NCBI GenBank assembly: GCA_012799265.1
Contig: JAAZLP010000404.1
Location: 1-12,274, forward strand
Direction of reading: 5' to 3'
DNA length: 12,274 nt
DNA from: Phyllobacteriaceae bacterium
Lineage (GTDB): Bacteria; Pseudomonadota; Alphaproteobacteria; Rhizobiales; Devosiaceae
Each line of letters opens with the position of its first letter. The stretch's first letter is position 1. Under the pieces are notes generated by a model. It did no database searches. It was not told where the DNA came from and worked only from the letters and a program-made list of their open reading frames with translations. A program made the position numbers and the translations under genes. Of the stretch, positions 6,885 through 12,274 are shown piece by piece.

Positions 6885-7499
6885 TTACTCGGCCGGATTG
6901 CCAGTGAGGAAGGCAGGCAATTCCGGCACGTCGGGCTGCGGGGCGCTGGCCGGATCGGCTTCGCCTGCGGCAGGACGACGGCGACGTGGACGGCGCTCAC
7001 GCTGCTTGCGCGGCTGTTCGGCTTCACCTTCGGCAGGGGCTGCGGCAGCGGCGGGCGCTTCATCCGAAGAGCCTTCTTCTGCGGCGGCAACCGGCTGGGC
7101 CGGTGCTTCAGCGGCAGCATCATTGTCGTGCTCGCCACCCTGCTGCACCTGCTGGATCGGCTGGCGCGAGGAGAAGCGGGAATTGACGTCGTTGGCATCG
7201 TCGTCGAAATCCACCTCGTCCTGGCTCTGGCCGTCGCGCGGACCATTCATGGCCTGCTGCGCCGAGGAGACGATGCGGAAATAGTGTTCGGCGTGCTGGA
7301 GATAGTTTTCAGCCATCACCGAGTCGCCAGAGGACTGGGCATCGCGCGCCAGCTGCAGATACTTTTCGGCGATATGGGCAGCGTTGCCGCGCACCTTCAC
7401 ATCAGGGCCGTTGCTTTCGTAATTGCGCGACAGCGGATTGACATGCTTGCGTCCGCCATTCCGGCCACGCTGCCGGTTCTTGTTCTGGTTAGGTCTCAT
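6885..7499 (-). CDS. DUF4167-domain protein of unknown function
   Basis: This 204-residue protein belongs to an uncharacterised family widespread in Alphaproteobacteria. The conserved part is the N-terminus: a very basic, Asn- and Gly-rich stretch (3-28) and a helical section (about 38-80, with AAHIAEKYLQLARDAQSSGD and AENYLQHAEHYFRI). The rest is low complexity: an acidic, Ala/Gln/Glu-rich segment (about 90-160), an Arg cluster (164-175) and a short hydrophobic tail LPAFLTG (194-200) that looks like a linear motif. The charge pattern suggests nucleic-acid, perhaps RNA, binding; this is inference only. The ATG at 7499 is forced, because an in-frame TAA lies four codons upstream and no other start intervenes, yet no good Shine-Dalgarno sequence is visible. 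It follows prmC on the same strand after a 324-base structured gap and ends at a strong terminator. Confidence 0.9.
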   Translation of the reverse strand: MRPNQNKNRQRGRNGGRKHVNPLSRNYESNGPDVKVRGNAAHIAEKYLQLARDAQSSGDSVMAENYLQHAEHYFRIVSSAQQAMNGPRDGQSQDEVDFDDDANDVNSRFSSRQPIQQVQQGGEHDNDAAAEAPAQPVAAAEEGSSDEAPAAAAAPAEGEAEQPRKQRERRPRRRRPAAGEADPASAPQPDVPELPAFLTGNPAE

Positions 7500-7823
7500 A
7501 GGGTCGCTTTATTCAACTCTGAAAGTGAAGCGTCGCTTTTGGAGCGGATCAGGCCATAGCCCGATCTGGCTCCAGACCCCTTCGGCAAATCTCGCACCGG
7601 ACGGGGCTGTAACTGGTTTCATGAAGACCGAAGCGGTCGCCAACGACCTTAACGGAATAAATCCGTTCCATCCTCGCGTCGTTCCAGTCTTCTGGAACCG
7701 CGCTGCCCAGGCAGCATATTCTGAGGATCGGGTGGATCGCCGCGGCGCCCATGATGCGCCACTGACAGCAAGGGCAAATTAGCCGGTTCGCCCCGCTTTG
7801 ACCAGCACAAAGTGCAGGCAAGC
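7500..7823. other. Palindrome-rich region between prmC and DUF4167, possible structured leader
   Basis: This 324-base stretch holds a run of hairpin-forming inverted repeats: TCTGG/CCAGA (7565-7576), GACCG/CGGTC (7626-7638), GGTCG/CGACC (7635-7648), AACGGA/TCCGTT (7651-7667), GTTCCAG/CTGGAAC (7681-7698) and GCTGC/GCAGC (7702-7715). The second and third share bases, so only one of them can form at a time. The GTTCCAG stem can be extended by CGCG pairs across a 2-base bulge. No intrinsic terminator is visible in either direction, and no convincing promoter. As the DUF4167 transcript probably starts here or in prmC, a structured 5' leader is one reading; a small gene (7549-7821) is another. I recognise no known RNA family. 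Confidence 0.45.
7549..7821 (-). CDS. Doubtful small Cys-rich ORF (90 codons)
   Basis: A TTG-started frame begins 2 bases after the prmC stop and runs for 90 residues, ending 49 bases before DUF4167. It contains CPCC near residue 17, a CC pair around residue 36, and CEIC near residue 76, which could be read as metal-binding pairs. Against it: no clear ribosome site, a rare start, codon choices less GC-biased at third positions than in its neighbours, and strong overlap with the palindromes described for this region, which would by themselves limit stops. I do not recognise the protein. I list it because nothing else fills the gap. Confidence 0.2.
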   Translation of the reverse strand: MPALCAGQSGANRLICPCCQWRIMGAAAIHPILRICCLGSAVPEDWNDARMERIYSVKVVGDRFGLHETSYSPVRCEICRRGLEPDRAMA

Positions 7824-8693
7824 TTACCTTTTGCTGTTTATACCACCAAGGTGGTGCGCCCAGACCACACGATCAAGACCCGCCAGATCTTTGTGAACAC
7901 TGACCTGGGCAAAGCCGGCGTCGCGGAAAAGAGCGCTGACCGCATCTGCCTGATCGTAGCCGATTTCCACCAGCACCTGTCCATCCGGCTTGAGGTGATC
8001 AGCAGCACTTTGGGCAATCACGCGATAGGGCGCAAGACCATCCGGACCGCCGTCGAGCGCCAGCATGGGGTCAAACTCGCGGACCTCTGCGGAGAGGGTC
8101 TCAATCACATTGCTGGCAATATAGGGCGGATTGGAGAGGATGAGATCGAACCTTTCGGTCCCGACTGCGTCGAACCAGCTGCCTTGCGCAAAGTTCAGCC
8201 GTTCCGTCACGTCGTGTCGGGCCGCATTGGTTTTTGCCATCGCCAGGGCGTCGGGATTGATGTCCGTCGCAAGGCCGGTCGCGTCGGGGCGGTTGGCGAG
8301 AATGGAAATGGGAATGCAGCCGGTGCCCGTGCCCAGATCAACGAGCGACCCGCCCTGCGGCAGCGCCTTGAGGGCGAGGTCGACGAGCAGTTCGGTATCG
8401 GGACGCGGCTCCAGCGTGGCGCTGCTGAGGCCGAAGGCCAAGCCATAGAATTCGCGCTCACCAATGATCCGCGCAACGGATTCGCCGGTGAGGCGGCGTT
8501 CCATCATGGCGGCGACGAATTCGATGTGAGCGGCGCTTACCGCATTATTTTCGGACAGCGCCAGTTGCAGATCGGAAAGGTCCAGAGCGTGCGCCGTGAG
8601 CCGCTTGGCATCGAGTGCCGCCGTCGGAATACCAGCGGCGGCAAAGCGGTCGCGCCAGGAGCGCCAGAGCGCGCCGATAGTGATCTCAGTCAG
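7824..8693 (-). CDS. prmC: Release-factor glutamine methyltransferase PrmC (CTG start)
   Basis: PrmC uses S-adenosylmethionine to N5-methylate the glutamine of the GGQ motif in release factors RF1 and RF2. The C-terminal Rossmann-type methyltransferase domain shows RPDTE (97-101), the SAM-binding LVDLGTGTGC (117-126) and the catalytic NPPY (188-191). The frame stays open upstream of the first ATG (8507, residue 63). The extra 62 codons encode a normal PrmC N-terminal domain (IGALWRSWRDRFAAAG, then ALDAKRLTAHAL, then MERRLTGESVARIIGEREFYG), so the ATG at 8507 would be a truncation. No ATG, GTG or TTG lies between the upstream stop and residue 63. The best start is CTG at 8693, overlapping the prfA TGA as CTGA, with GGAG 8 bases upstream. 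The resulting 289 residues match the usual length. ATC or ATT codons just downstream are less likely alternatives. It is translationally coupled to prfA, which encodes its substrate. Confidence 0.9.
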   Translation of the reverse strand: MTEITIGALWRSWRDRFAAAGIPTAALDAKRLTAHALDLSDLQLALSENNAVSAAHIEFVAAMMERRLTGESVARIIGEREFYGLAFGLSSATLEPRPDTELLVDLALKALPQGGSLVDLGTGTGCIPISILANRPDATGLATDINPDALAMAKTNAARHDVTERLNFAQGSWFDAVGTERFDLILSNPPYIASNVIETLSAEVREFDPMLALDGGPDGLAPYRVIAQSAADHLKPDGQVLVEIGYDQADAVSALFRDAGFAQVSVHKDLAGLDRVVWAHHLGGINSKR

Positions 8694-9766
8694 TTGCCCT
8701 GCTCCATGGCCGCGAGCTGGGCGGCCTGGTTTTCAGTGATCAGCGCCTCGATCAGTTCGTCCAGGGCTTCGCCGGCAACCACCTTGTCGAGCTTATAAAG
8801 CGTGAGGTTGATGCGGTGGTCGGTGACGCGGCCCTGCGGGAAGTTATAGGTGCGGATGCGTTCCGAACGGTCGCCGGAGCCTACCTGCCCCTTGCGCTCA
8901 GCCGAACGGGCATTGTCGCGCTCTTCGCGCTGGGCTTCATAGAGACGCGCGCGCAGCACGCGGAGCGCTTCGGCGCGGTTCTGATGCTGGCTCTTCATCG
9001 ACGAAGTCACGACGAGCCCAGTCGGCAAGTGGGTGACGCGCACGGCCGAGTCGGTCGTGTTGACGTGCTGACCGCCAGCGCCCGAAGAGCGCATGGTGTC
9101 GATGCGGATATCCTGATCGCGGATCTCAATGTCGATTTCTTCGACTTCCGGGAGAACGGCGACGGTAGCGGCAGAGGTGTGGATACGCCCCTGCGCTTCG
9201 GTGGCCGGCACGCGCTGCACGCGGTGAACGCCCGATTCGTATTTCATGCGGGCATAGACGCCCTTGCCCGAGACGTTGGAGATGATTTCCTTGTAGCCGC
9301 CCATGTCACCGGGGCTCTCTTCCATCACCGTCACTTTCCAGCCGCGGCTGGCAGCATAGCGCTCATACATGCGGAAGAGATCGCCCGCGAAGAGCGCCGC
9401 CTCGTCGCCACCCGTGCCGCCACGGATTTCGAGGATGATCGACTTTTCGTCGGCCTCATCCTTGGGCAGGAGGAGAATGCGGATGGACTGGGTCAGCGTC
9501 TCGATCTTTTCGTCGAGCTCGGCGATTTCCATCTCGGCCATCTCGGCCATTTCCTTGTCGCCGGACTTGAGCAGTTCTTCGGCGCTGGCGCGGTCACGTT
9601 GGGCCTTTTTCAGCGCCGTAATCTCGCCCACGATCTCGGAAAGGTCCGAATGCTCCTTGGAGAGCTTGGCAAACTCATCCGGATTGGCACCGCCAGACAA
9701 AGCCGCTTCGATATACTGAAAGCGGGTTTCAAGAGCGTCGAGCTTGTCCTGGGGCAGGCTGGCCAT
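8690..9766 (-). CDS. prfA: Peptide chain release factor 1
   Basis: RF1 reads UAA and UAG stop codons in the ribosomal A site and triggers release of the finished protein. The 358-residue product has the family's length and order: a helical N-terminal domain (about 1-100), the codon-recognition region with the tripeptide PAT (187-189, the RF1 type rather than the SPF of RF2), and the catalytic GGQ (231-233) in SSGAGGQHVNTTDSAVR. Q233 is the target of PrmC, encoded directly downstream with overlapping stop and start codons. The ATG at 9766 gives the expected beginning; its ribosome site is weak. A possible promoter, TTGAAC-17-TACAGC (9796-9824), lies in the gap after ptsP. Confidence 0.98.
   Translation of the reverse strand: MASLPQDKLDALETRFQYIEAALSGGANPDEFAKLSKEHSDLSEIVGEITALKKAQRDRASAEELLKSGDKEMAEMAEMEIAELDEKIETLTQSIRILLLPKDEADEKSIILEIRGGTGGDEAALFAGDLFRMYERYAASRGWKVTVMEESPGDMGGYKEIISNVSGKGVYARMKYESGVHRVQRVPATEAQGRIHTSAATVAVLPEVEEIDIEIRDQDIRIDTMRSSGAGGQHVNTTDSAVRVTHLPTGLVVTSSMKSQHQNRAEALRVLRARLYEAQREERDNARSAERKGQVGSGDRSERIRTYNFPQGRVTDHRINLTLYKLDKVVAGEALDELIEALITENQAAQLAAMEQGN
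8702..8705 (-). promoter_or_regulatory. Ribosome binding site supporting the CTG start of prmC
   Basis: GGAG on the minus strand lies inside the last codons of prfA, exactly 8 bases before CTG at 8693. It is the only Shine-Dalgarno-like site placed correctly for a full-length PrmC. Confidence 0.5.
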
Positions 9767-9795
9767 AGTCGGGTCTTTCGATGGAGTTCAGCGTG

Positions 9796-9824
9796 GCTGT
9801 AAAGAGCGAGGGGACCAAGTTCAA
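9796..9824 (-). promoter_or_regulatory. Possible promoter of prfA-prmC overlapping an inverted repeat
   Basis: On the minus strand TTGAAC (9819-9824) and TACAGC (9796-9801) are separated by 17 bases. The -35 box matches the first four consensus positions; the -10 box is poor. The -35 box lies within one arm of the inverted repeat at 9816-9868. Confidence 0.3.
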
Positions 9825-9868
9825 GCCTTGAGTTCGCCTCCATTAGGCGGCGGAACGGCTTGAGCTTG
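9816..9868. repeat. Long inverted repeat between ptsP and prfA
   Basis: CAAGTTCAAGCC (9816-9827) and GGCTTGAGCTTG (9857-9868) are complementary at 11 of 12 positions; the odd pair is G-U if the plus strand is transcribed and A-C on the minus strand. Inside the loop a second stem CGCCT/AGGCG (9835-9839 with 9845-9849) can form. On the minus strand no U-run follows, so it is not a standard terminator. It lies 17 bases past the ptsP stop and 50 bases before the prfA start. A processing site, attenuator or protein-binding site are all possible. Confidence 0.6.
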
Positions 9869-9884
9869 TGTCACGGGAGCGGCG

Positions 9885-12152
9885 CTAACCGATCGGCAGG
9901 TTCTGTTTTTCGATCCAGCGGTGCAGGAGATCGCGCACCGAATTGCCGTTGGCACCAACGCTCAGCGCCTGGCTGATCTCATCCTGAATGGGCTTGAGTT
10001 CAAGATTGAGGATCATTTCCTTGATCGGGCCTATGGAGGCCGGTCCCATGGAAAGTCGTGTCATCCCGATCGCCATCAGAGCCAGCGCTTCGATGGGCTT
10101 GCCGGCCAGCTCGCCACACATGGTGACCGGCTTGCCGTGCCGGTTGGCGGCGTCAACGACAAGGCGAATGGCGCGCAGACGCGGCAGGGCGATGGGATCA
10201 TAAGCCTTGGAAACGCGCGGATTGGCGCGGTCGGCAGCCGTCAGGAACTGCACCAGGTCGTTGGAACCAATGGAGACGAAATCAGCCTCGGGCAGCAGTT
10301 GATCGAGCTCGAACAGCAGCGATGGCACTTCCACCATGGCGCCGATTTCGAGCGTCGAGGGAACGGGGTGACCGGAGCGCTTGAGGCGTTCGATTTCCTT
10401 GGCGATGACCTGCTTGGTCTGGAGGAATTCGAAGGTTTCCGTGACCATGGGCACGAGAATCTTGAGCGGACGCCCACGCGCGGCCAGCAGCAGGGCGCGG
10501 ATCTGGGTGCGCAGAAGACCCGGGCGATCAAGACCAAGTCGGATCGAACGGTAACCCATGGCCGGGTTTTCCTCGGCCGTGGCGCGGAGATAGGGCAACA
10601 CCTTGTCGCCGCCGATATCGAGCAGGCGGAAAACCAGCGGGCGATCACCCACGATCTGCATGGCCTGGGTATAAAGGTCGGCCTGTTCCTGCATGCGCGG
10701 CAGGCGGCTCGCGATCATGAACTGCAATTCAGTGCGGAAGAGCCCGACACCGGCCGCACCCGTCTCATTGAGCATGGGCAGGTCAGCCACCAGCCCCGAA
10801 TTGTGCAGCATGGTGATGGCGACGCCATCCTTGGTGACGCTGGGCCTGCTCCGCAGCGCGGCGAAATGGGCGCGCCGACGGGCCGAAATGCGCACCTTGT
10901 CGACATAGGTCTGTTCGACATCGCGCGTGGGGCGCAGATGCACGACGCCAGCCGTGCCATCGATGATGATGTCATCGCCGGTTTCGCTGACCGAAACGAT
11001 CGACTGTGCCTGACCGACGGCGACGAGGCCTAGCGAACGCACGACAATCGCGACATGTGCGGTGGCGCCGCCCTCTTCCAGGACCACACCGCGCAGCTTC
11101 TTGCGGTCATATTCGAGCAGTTCCGCCGGCCCCATATTGCGGGCGACGAGAATGGCATTGTCGGGCAGTTCGTGATGCGCCGGCTGGCCCGCGCTGGTCA
11201 GGACGCGCAACAGGCGATTGGCCAGATCATCGAGATCGTGCAACCGATCGCGGATATAGGGGTCCGTCTGACGCAGCATGCGGGCGCGGGTATCGTTCTG
11301 GACGCGCTCGACGGCAGCTTCGGCCGAAAGGCCATTGTCGATGGCTTCCATCAGCCGGTTCACCCAGCCCCGGTCATTGGCGAACATGCGATAGGTTTCG
11401 AGGATCTCACGATGATCCGAGGTCGGCTGCATGTCGCCATGATCGAGCATGGCATCAATCGAGACGCGCATGCTGGCCAGCGCCGAATCAAGCCGCTGCT
11501 TTTCGGCCTCTGTGTCTTCGGCGATGAAATTGGTCACGACCACGCGCGGATCGTGGAGAACCACTTTCCCTAGGGCTATTCCATCTGTGAAGCTGACGCC
11601 ATTGAACATGCGAGGCCGCCTGAGGTCGATATCGGACCCCGGCTTGATCAGATTGACGAAGTCCGAGGTCGCGATCATCTCGGCCAGAATTGTGGCCGTC
11701 GTGAGCATGGCTTCGGTTTCTTCCTCGCCATAATGGCGGCGATCGGCATTCTGGACGACGAGAACGCCCAGCGTCTGGCCTGCACGCAGCACGGGCACGC
11801 CCAGAAAGGCGTTGTATTTTTCTTCGCCCGTTTCAGGACGATAGGCAAAGCTGGGATGGCTGGTGGCGTCGTCGAGGCTGAGCGGCTCGGCCTCGGCGGC
11901 GATGAGGCCAACGAGGCCTTCGCCCAGGCGCAAGGTGGTCAGGTGAACCGACTTGGCATCAAGGCCGCGCGTCGCAAAAAGTTCGAGCGCGCCGTCATCG
12001 CGCAGAACATAGAAGGAGCAGACATCGGCCCGCATATTATCGGCGATGAGCCCGACAATCTTGTCGAGCCGCGCCTGCGAAGCCAGAGGCTCCGCCATGG
12101 TTTCGCGCAATTGCCGCAGCAGCACCCTGGGGCCGCCTATGGTCGTCACCAT
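9885..12152 (-). CDS. ptsP: PTS-Ntr enzyme I (phosphoenolpyruvate-protein phosphotransferase PtsP)
   Basis: PtsP takes phosphate from phosphoenolpyruvate and passes it to the HPr-like protein NPr and on to EIIA-Ntr, a cytoplasmic relay that signals nitrogen and carbon state rather than importing sugar. The 755-residue protein has the diagnostic N-terminal GAF sensor domain (about 25-165), then the enzyme I N-terminal domain (about 183-330). The phosphohistidine domain carries H366 in GGATAHVAIV, and a C-terminal PEP-binding barrel has GLFRTELQFM (470-479), SIGSNDLVQF (627-636) and the active cysteine C679 in TMCGELAG. All key residues are present. The ATG at 12152 gives the start shared by the family (GGPRVLLRQLRE near the N-terminus), although only a weak GAGG is seen upstream. 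It follows lysC by about 70 bases on the same strand and precedes prfA by 118. Confidence 0.97.
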   Translation of the reverse strand: MVTTIGGPRVLLRQLRETMAEPLASQARLDKIVGLIADNMRADVCSFYVLRDDGALELFATRGLDAKSVHLTTLRLGEGLVGLIAAEAEPLSLDDATSHPSFAYRPETGEEKYNAFLGVPVLRAGQTLGVLVVQNADRRHYGEEETEAMLTTATILAEMIATSDFVNLIKPGSDIDLRRPRMFNGVSFTDGIALGKVVLHDPRVVVTNFIAEDTEAEKQRLDSALASMRVSIDAMLDHGDMQPTSDHREILETYRMFANDRGWVNRLMEAIDNGLSAEAAVERVQNDTRARMLRQTDPYIRDRLHDLDDLANRLLRVLTSAGQPAHHELPDNAILVARNMGPAELLEYDRKKLRGVVLEEGGATAHVAIVVRSLGLVAVGQAQSIVSVSETGDDIIIDGTAGVVHLRPTRDVEQTYVDKVRISARRRAHFAALRSRPSVTKDGVAITMLHNSGLVADLPMLNETGAAGVGLFRTELQFMIASRLPRMQEQADLYTQAMQIVGDRPLVFRLLDIGGDKVLPYLRATAEENPAMGYRSIRLGLDRPGLLRTQIRALLLAARGRPLKILVPMVTETFEFLQTKQVIAKEIERLKRSGHPVPSTLEIGAMVEVPSLLFELDQLLPEADFVSIGSNDLVQFLTAADRANPRVSKAYDPIALPRLRAIRLVVDAANRHGKPVTMCGELAGKPIEALALMAIGMTRLSMGPASIGPIKEMILNLELKPIQDEISQALSVGANGNSVRDLLHRWIEKQNLPIG

Positions 12153-12175
12153 GCCTCGTTCAGGCAGCCCGCAAA

Positions 12176-12200
12176 GCCGCCCCCCTTCCTTCAGGAGCGG
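12176..12200 (-). terminator. Hairpin between lysC and ptsP, weak terminator or attenuator
   Basis: In the minus-strand RNA 12192-12200 can pair with 12176-12184 as a 9-bp stem (two G-U pairs) around a 7-base loop. Only three U residues follow. It begins about 20 bases after the lysC stop. The short U-run argues for partial termination or a simple stabilising hairpin rather than a full stop, so ptsP may still be read from the lysC promoter. Confidence 0.4.
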
Positions 12201-12221
12201 CCCTTCCCTCGGAAAACGGGA

Positions 12222-12274
12222 TCAGGCGTCCTGCTTGTCCAGACCGTAATAGGTGTGCAGAGCGCGAACCGCAA
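12222..12274 (-). CDS. lysC: Aspartate kinase, last 16 codons (partial)
   Basis: The right edge holds the 3' end of a minus-strand gene whose last residues are AVRALHTYYGLDKQDA before TGA at 12222-12224. This resembles the C-terminus of alphaproteobacterial aspartate kinase (pattern AVRxLHxxYGLDK), the first enzyme of lysine, threonine and methionine synthesis. The position immediately upstream of ptsP agrees with the conserved lysC-ptsP-prfA-prmC order in Rhizobiales. Only this short piece is visible, so the call rests on the tail motif plus context. Confidence 0.75.
   Translation of the reverse strand, partial: AVRALHTYYGLDKQDA

Noticed and set aside
7423..7782. Plus-strand 119-codon frame across the DUF4167 start and the gap
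   Set aside because: It has no ribosome site or recognisable domain, and it overlaps the conserved N-terminus of DUF4167 in antisense.
7500..7823. tRNA, tmRNA, 6S or RNase P RNA in the prmC-DUF4167 gap
   Set aside because: I found no T-loop GTTCGANNC in the right setting, no cloverleaf spacing, no tmRNA tag or RNase P core motif. The hairpins are all short and separate.
7845..7858. ACCACC-AA-GGTGGT palindrome near the end of prmC
   Set aside because: It is inside the coding sequence, its 2-base loop is too tight for a good hairpin, and no U-run follows, so it is not a terminator.
8816..9802. Plus-strand frames antisense to prfA, and similar ones antisense to ptsP (9921-11033) and prmC (7812-8798)
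   Set aside because: All lie opposite well-conserved essential genes, have no family resemblance and follow the complement of the real codons.

Overview
The window looks like core chromosome from a GC-rich alphaproteobacterium, most likely of the order Hyphomicrobiales (Rhizobiales). The protein sequences and the order lysC-ptsP-prfA-prmC-DUF4167 with clpB nearby are typical of that group. A Devosia-like genus is my best guess from protein style only. I see no insertion sequence, phage, CRISPR array or defence locus.

Layout, left to right. At the left edge a near-consensus sigma-70 promoter with a GC-rich discriminator fires leftward out of the window, as promoters of rRNA or tRNA operons often do. 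A noncoding stretch of about 570 bases follows, with a perfect DnaA-box 9-mer and a 9-bp tandem repeat of 7.7 copies inside a 72-base pure pyrimidine tract. Next is a plus-strand gene for a membrane-anchored M23 (LytM-type) peptidoglycan endopeptidase starting at TTG (568-2526). It converges, 3 bases from stop to stop, on a small VOC-fold gene (2530-2868, minus). The minus-strand disaggregase gene clpB (2976-5588) ends in a clean intrinsic terminator. Divergent to clpB is a plus-strand PAP2/Aur1-like membrane phosphatase or transferase gene (5835-6827). It meets the minus-strand DUF4167 gene (6885-7499) at a second strong terminator.

An unusually palindrome-rich stretch of about 320 bases (7500-7823) separates DUF4167 from prmC. 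It also contains a questionable Cys-rich small ORF. The rest is a minus-strand translation and nitrogen-PTS block: prmC (best read as a CTG start overlapping the prfA stop), prfA, ptsP and the last codons of lysC at the right edge.

How the genes work together: PrmC methylates the GGQ glutamine of the release factor encoded immediately upstream. PtsP starts the nitrogen-related PTS phosphorelay, and lysC opens the aspartate amino-acid pathway. ClpB rescues aggregated proteins with DnaK. The M23 enzyme and PAP2 protein act at the envelope. The points most worth a second look are the structured region upstream of DUF4167, the non-AUG start of prmC, the 9-bp repeat, and the inverted repeat between ptsP and prfA.
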